Assembly: GCF_016616885.1 (NCBI RefSeq)
Contig: NZ_CP067102.1
Location: 4,988,501 to 5,052,500 of the forward strand
Reading direction: 5' to 3'
Length of the DNA stretch: 64,000 nt
Source of the DNA: Bradyrhizobium diazoefficiens
GTDB taxonomy: Bacteria; Pseudomonadota; Alphaproteobacteria; Rhizobiales; Xanthobacteraceae
Shown here: positions 9,244 to 17,091 of the stretch, in pieces
How positions within the stretch are numbered: the stretch's first letter is position 1
Layout of the letters: the number at the start of each line of letters is the position of its first letter
The notes under the pieces: generated by a model
Told to the model about the DNA's origin: nothing
The model's input: only the letters and a program-made list of their open reading frames with translations
Database searches by the model: none
Program-made: the position numbers and the translations under genes

Positions 9244-10461
9244 TTAGCGCCTGAGCCAACGCAACACACCCCTGCCCGCCGCAGCCCCCGTCGCAAACGA
9301 CGCCTGGAGCAGATACCCGCCGGTCGGGGCCTCCCAATCCAGCATCTCGCCGGCGGCGAATACGCCGGGCAATTTGCGCAGCATGAAATGGTCGTCGAGC
9401 TCATCGAAGGCAATCCCGCCCGCGGTCGAGATGGCGCGATCGATCGGGGCTACGCCGGTGAGTTGAACCGGGATTGCGTTCACCAGATGCGCAAGCTCCG
9501 CTGGCGCGAGCGAGGCCAACGGCCGGCCGGATGCGATGGCCGTCTCCTGCATCAGGCCGATGCCGACCGGCGACAATTGCGCTGCCTTGCGCAGAAAATT
9601 CGCCAGCGATTGCTTGCCGCGTGTGCCCGACAGGCGCGAGGTCAGCGCGGCAGCGTCGAGATCGGGCCGCAAGGCGATCGTAAGCCGCGCCTGCCCGATC
9701 CCCAGCACCGCCTCGCGCAGCTCCGCCGACAGCGCGTAGATCGCGCCGCCTTCGATGCCGCCGCGGGTGATCATGGCTTCGCCGCGCACCGTGTGCGCGC
9801 CGACCGTCAGCGCCACACCCTTGAGCGGCTGGCCTTCGAAACGATCGCGAAACACGTCGGACCATGCGACCGCGAAACCGGAATTGGCCGGCCGGAGCTT
9901 GGAGACGGTGACGCCCTCCGCGGCGAGGCAATCGACCCACGCGCCATCCGAGCCGAGCCGCGGCCAGCTCGCGCCGCCGAGCGCGAGCACCGTTGCGCTC
10001 GGGGCGATGGCAAGCGCACCATCGGGCGTTTGAAATTGGAGCCGGCCCTCCGCGTCCCAGCCGGTCCAGCGATGCCGAAACGCAAATTGCACGCCGGCTG
10101 CATCGAGCCGCCGCAGCCAGGCGCGCAGCAAGGGCGATGCCTTGAACGTTTTGGGAAACACCCGCCCGCTGCTGCCGACGAAGGTCAGCTGCCCAAGCGC
10201 CGCGCTCCAGTCGCGCAGCGCATCGGGCGGAAACGCCTCGACCGCGGCGCGTAGATGCGGCATCGCCTCCCGGTAGCGGGCGAGGAAATCCGGGAGCGGC
10301 TCGCTGTGCGTGAGATTGAGCCCGCCACGGCCGGCCATCAGGAATTTGCGGCCGGCCGACGGCATGGCGTCATAGACGGTGACGCTGCCGCCGCCCTGCG
10401 CCAGGACCTCCGCCGCCATCAGCCCGGCGGGACCGGCACCGATGAAGGCGACCTCACTCAG
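9244..10461 (-). CDS. FAD/NAD(P)-dependent flavoprotein, HI0933-like (TIGR03862 type)
   Basis: About 405 residues. The N-terminus SEVAFIGAGPAGLMAAEVLA is the FAD dinucleotide-binding loop, followed by GRKFLMAGRGGLNLTH, family-typical FVGSSGRVFPKTFKASPLLRAWL, and C-terminal GGIAFDELDDHFMLRKLPGVFAAGEMLDWEAPTGGY. The role of this BaiN/HI0933-like group is not settled. No ATG or GTG lies in frame before the FAD motif. The codon in the usual position is CTG (10461-10459), overlapping the TGA of the upstream SDR as CTGA, with GGGG shortly before it. The first in-frame ATG would destroy the FAD motif, so I take the CTG start. It is the last gene of the valine/acyl-CoA operon. Confidence 0.85.
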   Translation of the reverse strand: MSEVAFIGAGPAGLMAAEVLAQGGGSVTVYDAMPSAGRKFLMAGRGGLNLTHSEPLPDFLARYREAMPHLRAAVEAFPPDALRDWSAALGQLTFVGSSGRVFPKTFKASPLLRAWLRRLDAAGVQFAFRHRWTGWDAEGRLQFQTPDGALAIAPSATVLALGGASWPRLGSDGAWVDCLAAEGVTVSKLRPANSGFAVAWSDVFRDRFEGQPLKGVALTVGAHTVRGEAMITRGGIEGGAIYALSAELREAVLGIGQARLTIALRPDLDAAALTSRLSGTRGKQSLANFLRKAAQLSPVGIGLMQETAIASGRPLASLAPAELAHLVNAIPVQLTGVAPIDRAISTAGGIAFDELDDHFMLRKLPGVFAAGEMLDWEAPTGGYLLQASFATGAAAGRGVLRWLRR

Positions 10462-11375
10462 AGCTTGATCCCCGCCCGTGCCGCGGCCTGCGATACGTAT
10501 TTTTGCGTCTGCTCGAACGCGCCCGCGAGCGCTTTGGCCTTCGACATGTCGCTGATCTCCGCGAAATGCGCGGCGACGGCGTCCGGGGTCCAGTCGGACT
10601 CCGGCAGGTTGATGCCCTCGCTCTCGAGAATCTTGATCACGGCGAAGGAGCCGGCGCCGGCGCCCATGATGGTGCGGGTCGGCGCGTCCTCGCTCAGCAT
10701 GTACTCGACGGCAGGCGTGATCGCGTTCGGCTTCATCAGCTGCAGCGCCTGCGGCGGCAGCAGCTCTTCGGTCATGCGGGTCGCGGCCGTCGGCGAGATG
10801 ATGTTGACGCGGATGTTGGTCTTGCGGCCCTCTTCCGCGAGCACGTTCATCAGGCCGACCATGCCGGACTTCGCCGCGCCGTAATTGGCCTGGCCGAAAT
10901 TGCCGTAGAGGCCGGAGGACGACGTCGTCAGCACGATACGGCCGTAATTGCGGTCGCGCATGCCGGCCCAGACCGCCTTGCAGCAATAGAAAGTGCCGAC
11001 GAGATGCACATCGAGCACCTTCTGGAAGTCGGCGGCTTCCATCTTGCCGAACGATTTGTCGCGCAGGATGCCGGCATTGGCGCACATCAGATCGACGCTG
11101 CCCCACTCCCTGGTGGCGCGCTCGACCATGGCGGTCACTTGCTCGAAATTGGAGACGTCGGCGCCGTCGGCCATCGCGGTGCCGCCGGCTTTGCGGATCT
11201 CCTCGACCACGGCTTCCGCCGGCGAGAGCGAACCGCCGCTGCCATCACGCGCGCCGCCGAAATCGTTGACCACGACTTTCGCGCCGCGGCTCGCGAGGCC
11301 CAGCGCATGCGCCTTTCCGAGACCATTGCCCGCGCCGGTGACGATGGCGACGCGTCCGTCGAACCTGATTGCCAT
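10458..11375 (-). CDS. SDR oxidoreductase, (3R)-hydroxyacyl-CoA dehydrogenase-like (MFE-2 type)
   Basis: 305 residues. Rossmann motif VTGAGNGLGKAHALGLASRGAKVVVNDFGG is the form seen in peroxisomal multifunctional enzyme 2 and bacterial homologues. The NAG motif (ANAGI), the Ser of SSSGLYG, and Y-x-x-x-K (YGAAK) follow. The C-terminal extension beyond about residue 250 is longer than in FabG-type SDRs. It probably oxidises (3R)-hydroxyacyl-CoA, fitting the MaoC hydratase encoded upstream in the same direction. A 242-bp gap with a large inverted repeat separates the two, so the pair may be differentially expressed. It overlaps the flavoprotein by 4 bp. Confidence 0.85.
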   Translation of the reverse strand: MAIRFDGRVAIVTGAGNGLGKAHALGLASRGAKVVVNDFGGARDGSGGSLSPAEAVVEEIRKAGGTAMADGADVSNFEQVTAMVERATREWGSVDLMCANAGILRDKSFGKMEAADFQKVLDVHLVGTFYCCKAVWAGMRDRNYGRIVLTTSSSGLYGNFGQANYGAAKSGMVGLMNVLAEEGRKTNIRVNIISPTAATRMTEELLPPQALQLMKPNAITPAVEYMLSEDAPTRTIMGAGAGSFAVIKILESEGINLPESDWTPDAVAAHFAEISDMSKAKALAGAFEQTQKYVSQAAARAGIKL

Positions 11376-11400
11376 TATCCATTCCCTATTTTTCTTCCCT

Positions 11401-11544
11401 TCTCCCCTTGTGGGAGAAGGTGGCGCGAAGCGCCGGATGAGGGGTATCTCGCAACAGCAGAGCTCGCGGAGAAATAGCCCTCACCCGGCTTCGCTTTCCG
11501 CGAAGCCACCCTCTCCCACAAGGGGCCCACAAGGGGAGAGGGTG
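11401..11544. repeat. Long imperfect inverted repeat between MaoC and SDR genes
   Basis: The left arm contains TCTCCCCTTGTGGGAGAAGG, a GGCGCGAAGCGCC hairpin and GGATGAGGGG. The right arm returns CCCTCACCC, a GCTTCGC...GCGAAGC hairpin, and CCCTCTCCCACAAGGGG, with an extra CCCACAAGGGGAGAG duplication at its end. It can fold into one long branched hairpin. It matches a dispersed repeat family I recall from Bradyrhizobium. At this place it would sit inside the operon transcript. A short GTCAAGTCCGGCCACGAC repeat tail follows at about 11590. Confidence 0.75.
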
Positions 11545-11617
11545 AGAGCGCGAAAATTCGACAGCTTTTGAGCAGCGATGGATGGCCGGGTCAAGTCCGG
11601 CCACGACGGCCCGCGCT

Positions 11618-12097
11618 TTACGCGAAATAGATCAGGCCGAGCCATTCCGCAACCAGCGCGGGCTTGTCCTCGCCTTCGATCTCCACCGTCACATTGGTGC
11701 GGGATTGCAATTCGCCGGCCTTGCGCAGCTTGGCTTCGGCCAGCACGAAACGGCCGCGGACGCGCTTGCCCGAGCGCACCGGCGAGATGAAGCGCAGCTT
11801 GTCGAAGCCGTAATTCACGCCCATCGTGGTGCCCGCAATCGCGGGCATCACCTCATAGGACATCACCGACATCATCGACATCGTCAGAAAACCGTGCGCG
11901 ATGGTGGTGCCGAACGCCGTCTCCGTCTTCGCCCGCTCGGGATCGACATGGATGAACTGGTGATCCTCGGTCACGTCGGCATAGGTGTCGATGCGGGGCT
12001 GATCGATCATGTGCCAGGACGATACGCCGATCTCCTTGCCGACCATGGCCTGATAGGCCTCCAGCGTGATCGGCGGCTTCTTCCAGATTTCGTTCAT
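11618..12097 (-). CDS. MaoC family (R)-specific enoyl-CoA hydratase-like protein
   Basis: 159 residues, a single hot-dog domain. The hydratase-2 signature is present as YADVTEDHQFIHVDPERAKTE, then FGTTIAHGFLTMSMM; the Asp and His expected to activate water are there. The family converts trans-2-enoyl-CoA to (3R)-hydroxyacyl-CoA, and length is normal for PhaJ/NodN-like members. It starts 6 bp after the acyl-CoA ligase gene, so it belongs to the same transcript. Its likely product matches the substrate of the downstream SDR. Confidence 0.88.
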   Translation of the reverse strand: MNEIWKKPPITLEAYQAMVGKEIGVSSWHMIDQPRIDTYADVTEDHQFIHVDPERAKTETAFGTTIAHGFLTMSMMSVMSYEVMPAIAGTTMGVNYGFDKLRFISPVRSGKRVRGRFVLAEAKLRKAGELQSRTNVTVEIEGEDKPALVAEWLGLIYFA

Positions 12098-12103
12098 TTC
12101 GCT

Positions 12104-13819
12104 TCAGGTCTCACTTCTTGTTTTCGGCAGCTCCGGAAAATCCTCCTCGCGGAATTCCCGGCCGCGCAGCGGATCGTTGCGGTCATCGTCACGTTCGAGC
12201 CGTCGTAGCTGCACGCGGCGGATTTTGCCAGAGATCGTCTTCGGGAGCTCGGTGACGATTTCGAGCCGGCGGATGCGCTTGAATGGCGCAAGCCGGGTGT
12301 GCAGGTGCCTGAAGATGGAGAGCGCGGTCTCCGGCGTTCGCTCCGCGCCCGAAGTCAGCAGCACGAAGGCCTTGGGGATCGCGAGCCGGATCGGGTCCGG
12401 GCTCGGCACCACGGCAGCTTCGGCAACAAGCTCATGCTCGAGCAGCACGCTCTCCAGCTCGAACGGGCTGATGCGATAGTCCGAGGATTTGAACACGTCG
12501 TCGGAGCGGCCGACGAAGGTGAGATAACCGTCCTCGTCAGCGAACACCACGTCGCCACTACGGTAGAGCTCGCCCTCCGCGCCGGAGAGCTTTCCGTCAT
12601 CGCCCTGATAGCCCTGCATCAGGCCGGCGGGCCGATCGGCGCCGAGCAGCAAGGCCACCTCGCCCTCCCTGGCCGGATGGCCGTCGGCGTCGCTGACCTG
12701 CACGCGATAACCCGGCAGCGGCCGGCCCATCGAGCCGACCTTGATCTTTTGCCCCGGCGAGTTACCGGCGAGCGCGGTCGTCTCGGTCTGGCCGTAGCCG
12801 TCGCGGATGGTGAGGCCCCAGGCGGCCTGCACCTGGTCGATCACCTCCGGATTGAGGGGCTCGCCGGCGCCGCAGACTTCGCGCAAGCTCACCTTGAACG
12901 ACGCCAGGTTCTCCTGAATGAACAGCCGCCACACCGTCGGCGGTGCGCACAGCGTGGTCACGCCACAGCGGCCGATGGTGGCAAGCAGGCCTTTGGCATC
13001 GAAGCGCGGCTGGTTGACCACGAAAACCGTGGCGCCCGCATTCCACGGCGCGAAGAAGCAGCTCCAGGCGTGCTTGGCCCAGCCGGGCGACGAGATGTTG
13101 AGATGAACGTCGCCGGGCTTCAGCCCGATCCAATACATGGTGGAGAGATGGCCGACCGGATAGCTGCGCTGGCTGTGCCGTACCAGCTTCGGTTTTGCAG
13201 TCGTGCCCGAGGTGAAATAGAGCAGCATCGGATCGTCGGCGTTGGTCGGGCCGTCCGGCGTAAAGGTTTCAGAGGCCTTCGCCGCCTCGTCATAGGAAAG
13301 CCAACCGTCGGAGGCCGCACCGACCACGATGCGCACGACGTTCTCGGCACCAAGGCTTGCGAATTTCGAGACCTGGTCTTCGGCAGCCACCACCGCCTTC
13401 GCCTTGCCGCGATCGAGCCGGTCGCGCAGCTCCTCGGCCGTCAGCAGCGTGGTCGCCGGGATCACGACGACGCCGAGCTTCATCGCGGCCAGCATGGTCT
13501 CCCACAGCGGCACCACATTACCGAGCAGCAGCAAGAGATGATCTCCGCGCTTCAGGCCCTGCGCGCGGAGAAAGTTGGCGACCTGGTTGGAGCGCTTCGA
13601 GAGCGCCGCGAATGACAGTTTTGTCTGCTTGTCTTGCGCGGCATCGACAATCCAGAGCGCGGGTCTGTCCCTGGCTTCCGCGTCTTTCGCCAGCTCGTCG
13701 AACCAGTCGAGCGCCCAGTTGAAGGGAACTGGATCGGGCCAGCGGAAATCCCTAACCGCTGTCTCGTAATCTGTGCGGTTGTGCAGCAGAAACGCGCGCG
13801 CTTCCTGAAATGTCGTCAT
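12104..13819 (-). CDS. AMP-dependent acyl-CoA synthetase
   Basis: 571 residues. The P-loop-like A3 motif YFTSGTTAKPKLV, A5 DGYGQTETTALAG, A7 YRSGDV, A8 GRSDDVFKSSDYRISPFELE, and the A10 lysine in SGKIRRVQLR are all present, so the enzyme should be active. It forms an acyl-adenylate and then the CoA thioester of a short-, medium-chain or aromatic acid; the exact acid cannot be told from sequence. The ATG at 13819 shares one base with the TGA of the 3-hydroxyisobutyrate dehydrogenase gene, so translation is probably coupled. Confidence 0.88.
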   Translation of the reverse strand: MTTFQEARAFLLHNRTDYETAVRDFRWPDPVPFNWALDWFDELAKDAEARDRPALWIVDAAQDKQTKLSFAALSKRSNQVANFLRAQGLKRGDHLLLLLGNVVPLWETMLAAMKLGVVVIPATTLLTAEELRDRLDRGKAKAVVAAEDQVSKFASLGAENVVRIVVGAASDGWLSYDEAAKASETFTPDGPTNADDPMLLYFTSGTTAKPKLVRHSQRSYPVGHLSTMYWIGLKPGDVHLNISSPGWAKHAWSCFFAPWNAGATVFVVNQPRFDAKGLLATIGRCGVTTLCAPPTVWRLFIQENLASFKVSLREVCGAGEPLNPEVIDQVQAAWGLTIRDGYGQTETTALAGNSPGQKIKVGSMGRPLPGYRVQVSDADGHPAREGEVALLLGADRPAGLMQGYQGDDGKLSGAEGELYRSGDVVFADEDGYLTFVGRSDDVFKSSDYRISPFELESVLLEHELVAEAAVVPSPDPIRLAIPKAFVLLTSGAERTPETALSIFRHLHTRLAPFKRIRRLEIVTELPKTISGKIRRVQLRRLERDDDRNDPLRGREFREEDFPELPKTRSET

Positions 13820-14709
13820 CAAGCTTTCCCGGCCAGCCCCCTAACGTGCTTGATAATTCCGGAAAAATCCACCCCGCCCTGACCTGCTCTGTCGAAGGCC
13901 TGGTAAATCTCCTGCGCGTGCTGGCCGAGCGGCGTCGCGGCGCCAGCGGCCTTGGCGGCGTCCTGCGCCAAGGTCAGGTCCTTCACCATCAGCGCCGAAG
14001 CAAAACCCGGCTTGTAGTCGTTGTTGGCCGGCGAGGTCGGCACCGGACCCGGAACCGGACAATAGGTCGTCAGCGACCAGCATTGGCCCGACGAGGTCGA
14101 GGCGACGTCGAACAGCGCCTGATGCGAAAGGCCAAGCTTTTCGCCGAGCGCAAACGCCTCGCTGACCGCGATCATGGAAATGCCGAGGATCATGTTGTTG
14201 CAGATCTTTGCTGCCTGGCCTGCGCCGGCGCCGCCGCAATGCACGATCTTCTTGCCCATCTTCTCCAGCACGGGCTTTGCCGCCGCGAACGCACTCTCCT
14301 CGCCGCCGCACATGAAGGTGAGCGTCGCGCCCTTGGCGCCACCGGTACCGCCGGAGACGGGCGCGTCGACCGAGAGCACACCGTGCTTGGCCGCCAGCGC
14401 ATGCGCCTGCCGCGCGCTCTCGACGTCGATGGTGGATGAGTCGATGACCAGCGCGCCCTTGGTCATGACGGGAACGACCTCGTTCCAGACGCCGAGCACG
14501 TGCTTGCCGGCCGGCAACATGGTGACGACGACATCAGCGCCCTTGACCGCACCCGCGGCACTGTCGGCAATGCTGGCGCCGTCGGCCTTGGCTTGGTTGC
14601 GCGAGGCCTCGACGAGATCGAACGCCACCAGCTTGTGGCCGGCCTTGACCAGATTGGCGGCCATCGGGCCGCCCATGTTGCCGAGACCGATGAATGCGAT
14701 CGTGGCCAT
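13819..14709 (-). CDS. mmsB: 3-hydroxyisobutyrate dehydrogenase
   Basis: 296 residues. The N-terminal Rossmann motif IAFIGLGNMGGPMAANLVKAGH, the substrate-site DAPVSGGTGGAKGATLTFMCGG and the catalytic-lysine segment GAGQAAKICNNMILG are diagnostic of the beta-hydroxyacid dehydrogenase family, and the match to MmsB is close along its length. It oxidises 3-hydroxyisobutyrate to methylmalonate semialdehyde in valine degradation. It sits between the hydrolase that makes its substrate (25-bp gap upstream) and the acyl-CoA ligase (1-bp overlap). Confidence 0.93.
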   Translation of the reverse strand: MATIAFIGLGNMGGPMAANLVKAGHKLVAFDLVEASRNQAKADGASIADSAAGAVKGADVVVTMLPAGKHVLGVWNEVVPVMTKGALVIDSSTIDVESARQAHALAAKHGVLSVDAPVSGGTGGAKGATLTFMCGGEESAFAAAKPVLEKMGKKIVHCGGAGAGQAAKICNNMILGISMIAVSEAFALGEKLGLSHQALFDVASTSSGQCWSLTTYCPVPGPVPTSPANNDYKPGFASALMVKDLTLAQDAAKAAGAATPLGQHAQEIYQAFDRAGQGGVDFSGIIKHVRGLAGKA

Positions 14710-14734
14710 CTTCGTTTCCTCCGCTTGAACGTTG

Positions 14735-15802
14735 TTAGTTGAAGTTCAGCTCGTCGGCGCCGATCTCGGCGAGATACGGCGCAAGCATCTGCGGCGTGAC
14801 ATCCTCGATCCGCGGCGGTGACCAGGTCGGATTGCGGTCCTTGTCGATCACGGCTGCGCGCACGCCCTCACGGAAATCGTCGCTGCGGAAGACTTCCAGG
14901 GCGGCGCGATATTCGCGCACCAGACATTCTTCCAGGCTCGACGCAGAGCGCGCCAGCCGCAGCAGTTTCAGCGTCACCACCATGCCGCGCGGCGATTTTT
15001 CGTTCAGCGTCTTCAGCGTGGCCACCGCAAACTCGGAGCCGTCGCGCTTGAGCGCCGCAAAAATGTCTTCCATGCGATCGAAGCCGAACAACGCGTCAAT
15101 AACAGGCTCATTTGCGGCGACCGGCCCCGCGGTCTCGCCGGTTGCAAAGCCGTTGATGAGCTTGGTGACGTCCGCCGCAGTCGCGCCCTGACGAACCTTC
15201 GTCAGCGCCTCGCGCAGCTCAGGCCATTTGGCCGCTGGCACCACGGCGTCCGCAAACTTTGCGTGGATCGCGTCAGGACCATTCATGGTCTGGCCGGTGA
15301 GCCCGAAATAAGTGCCGATCTCGCCGGGCGAGCGCGACAGCAGCCAGGTGCCGCCGACATCAGGGAAAAAGCCGAGCCCAACCTCGGGCATCGCGAGCTT
15401 GGTGCGATCGGTGGCGACACGATGGCTGGCATGGCCGGACAGGCCGACGCCGCCGCCCATCACCAGCCCGTCCATGAACGCGACATACGGCTTCGGATAC
15501 TTCGCGATCCGCGCGTTCATGACGTATTCCTGGCGCCAGAACCGCGCACCGAGGTCGCCGCCTTCGCGCGAGCTCTCCCAGAGGCCGCGAATGTCGCCGC
15601 CGGCGCAGAGGCCGCGTTCGCCAGCGCCTTCCAGGATGATCACGCTGACAGCGGGATCGATCTCGAAGCGGTCCAACGCCGAGTCGATTCCGATCGACAT
15701 CTCCAGCGTCATGGCATTGATCGCCTTGGGACGGTTGAGGCGGATCACGCCCGCCGCGCCCTCGCGGCGAACGATCAGGTCGCCCTCTTGCACCGAACTC
15801 AT
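14735..15802 (-). CDS. 3-hydroxyisobutyryl-CoA hydrolase (HIBCH-like)
   Basis: 355 residues, crotonase fold but longer than enoyl-CoA hydratases and with the HIBCH-type C-terminus. Visible motifs are EGAGERGLCAGGDIRGL (oxyanion-hole segment), MDGLVMGGGVGLSGHASHRVAT and LAMPEVGLGFFPDVGGTWLLSR, the last carrying the Glu/Asp pair of the hydrolase. It releases CoA from 3-hydroxyisobutyryl-CoA in valine catabolism, which prevents build-up of reactive methacrylyl-CoA. Its ATG overlaps the stop of the acyl-CoA dehydrogenase gene by 4 bp. Confidence 0.92.
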   Translation of the reverse strand: MSSVQEGDLIVRREGAAGVIRLNRPKAINAMTLEMSIGIDSALDRFEIDPAVSVIILEGAGERGLCAGGDIRGLWESSREGGDLGARFWRQEYVMNARIAKYPKPYVAFMDGLVMGGGVGLSGHASHRVATDRTKLAMPEVGLGFFPDVGGTWLLSRSPGEIGTYFGLTGQTMNGPDAIHAKFADAVVPAAKWPELREALTKVRQGATAADVTKLINGFATGETAGPVAANEPVIDALFGFDRMEDIFAALKRDGSEFAVATLKTLNEKSPRGMVVTLKLLRLARSASSLEECLVREYRAALEVFRSDDFREGVRAAVIDKDRNPTWSPPRIEDVTPQMLAPYLAEIGADELNFN

Positions 15803-16944
15803 CGCGCGCCCTCGATCAATTTGCGCGCCACGATGAGCCGCATGATTTCATTGGTGCCCTCGAGGATCTGGTGCACGCGCAGATCGCGCACGATCTTCTC
15901 GATGCCGTATTCGCTGAGGTAGCCGTAGCCGCCGTGAAGCTGCAGCGCATGGTTGGCGACCTCGAAGCCGACGTCGGTGCCAAAGCGCTTGGCCATCGCA
16001 CAGAGCATGGTGGCGTCAGGATCCTTGCGGTCCAGCGCCGCCGCAGCGCGCCACAGGAAGGTGCGCGCGGCCTCGAGCTCGGTCGCCATGTCGGCGAGCT
16101 TGAATTGAAGGGCCTGGAATTCGTCGAGGCGTTTTCCAAATGCCTTGCGCTCCTTCATGTAGCTGCGCGCCTTGTCGAGCGCAGTCTGGGCACCGCCGAG
16201 CGAGCAGGCCGTGATGTTGAGGCGACCGCCGTCGAGGCCGGCCATCGCGATCTTGAAGCCAACGCCCTCTTCGCTGAGCCGGTTGGCCACCGGCACGCGA
16301 GCGTTCTCGAAGATCACGGCACGGGTCGGCTGTGCGTTCCAGCCCATCTTGCGCTCATTGGCACCGAACGAGACGCCCGGCGTCTTGCCGTCGATGACGA
16401 GCGTCGAGATGCCGCCGGGCCCGTCGCCGCCGGTCCGCACCATCGCCACCAGCAGATCGGTGCCGCCGGCGCCGGAGATGAACTGCTTCTGGCCGTTGAG
16501 GACGTAGTGATCGCCATCGCGCACGGCGCGAGTACGCAATGCCGCCGCGTCCGAGCCCGCGCCCGGCTCGGTCAGGCAATAGCTCGCGATCAGCTCCATG
16601 GTGCAGAGCTTCGGCAGCCATGTGTGGCGCTGGGTGTCGCTGCCGAAGGCATCGATCATCCAGCTCGCCATGTTGTGGATGGAGATGAAGGCCGAGGTGG
16701 TCGGGCAGCCCGTCGCCAGCGCCTCGAAGATCAGCGCCGCGTCGAACCGCGACATCGCGGATCCCCCGACATCCTCACGAATGTAGATGCCACCCATGCC
16801 GAGCGTGGCAGCTTCGCGCATCACGTCGACGGGGAAATGCTTCTCCTCGTCCCAGCGCAACGCGTGCGGCGCGATCTTGTCCGCCGCAAACGCCAACGCC
16901 ATGTCGCGAACTGCGATTTGATCCTCATTCAGGGCGAACTGCAT
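15799..16944 (-). CDS. Acyl-CoA dehydrogenase, probably isobutyryl-CoA dehydrogenase
   Basis: 381 residues from ATG 16944 (MQFALNEDQIAVRDMA). The open frame extends upstream only through repeat DNA. FAD-binding and fold motifs are YCLTEPGAGSDAAAL, the FISGAG segment, RLNITACSLGGAQTALD and LHGGYGYLSEYGIE, with the catalytic Glu in ILEGTNEIMRLI. Operon company (HIBCH, MmsB, MmsA) points to isobutyryl-CoA as substrate, giving methacrylyl-CoA; 2-methylbutyryl-CoA is possible. Electrons go to ETF. A palindromic repeat fills the gap to mmsA. No dedicated enoyl-CoA hydratase for methacrylyl-CoA is in the operon; the one at 22.6 kb may serve. Confidence 0.88.
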   Translation of the reverse strand: MQFALNEDQIAVRDMALAFAADKIAPHALRWDEEKHFPVDVMREAATLGMGGIYIREDVGGSAMSRFDAALIFEALATGCPTTSAFISIHNMASWMIDAFGSDTQRHTWLPKLCTMELIASYCLTEPGAGSDAAALRTRAVRDGDHYVLNGQKQFISGAGGTDLLVAMVRTGGDGPGGISTLVIDGKTPGVSFGANERKMGWNAQPTRAVIFENARVPVANRLSEEGVGFKIAMAGLDGGRLNITACSLGGAQTALDKARSYMKERKAFGKRLDEFQALQFKLADMATELEAARTFLWRAAAALDRKDPDATMLCAMAKRFGTDVGFEVANHALQLHGGYGYLSEYGIEKIVRDLRVHQILEGTNEIMRLIVARKLIEGAR

Positions 16945-16964
16945 GCTGGGCTGCTCGTTTTTCT

Positions 16965-17081
16965 CGTCATTGCGAGCGAAGCGAAGCAATCCAGACTGTC
17001 TCCGCGGCAAGACCCTGGATTGCTTCGTCGCACCAGCGCAAAATTGCTACGCGATTTAGTCGCGGGCTCCTCGCAATGACG
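16965..17081. repeat. Intact palindromic repeat (GTCATTGCGAG family) between mmsA and acyl-CoA dehydrogenase
   Basis: Bounded by CGTCATTGCGAG and CTCGCAATGACG. Inside are GCAATCCAG and CTGGATTGC inverted arms and an AAATTGCTACGCGATTT hairpin. It is the uninterrupted counterpart of the two copies disrupted by IS110-type elements and lies within the operon transcript. Confidence 0.88.
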
Positions 17082-17091
17082 GCTGAGGAGA

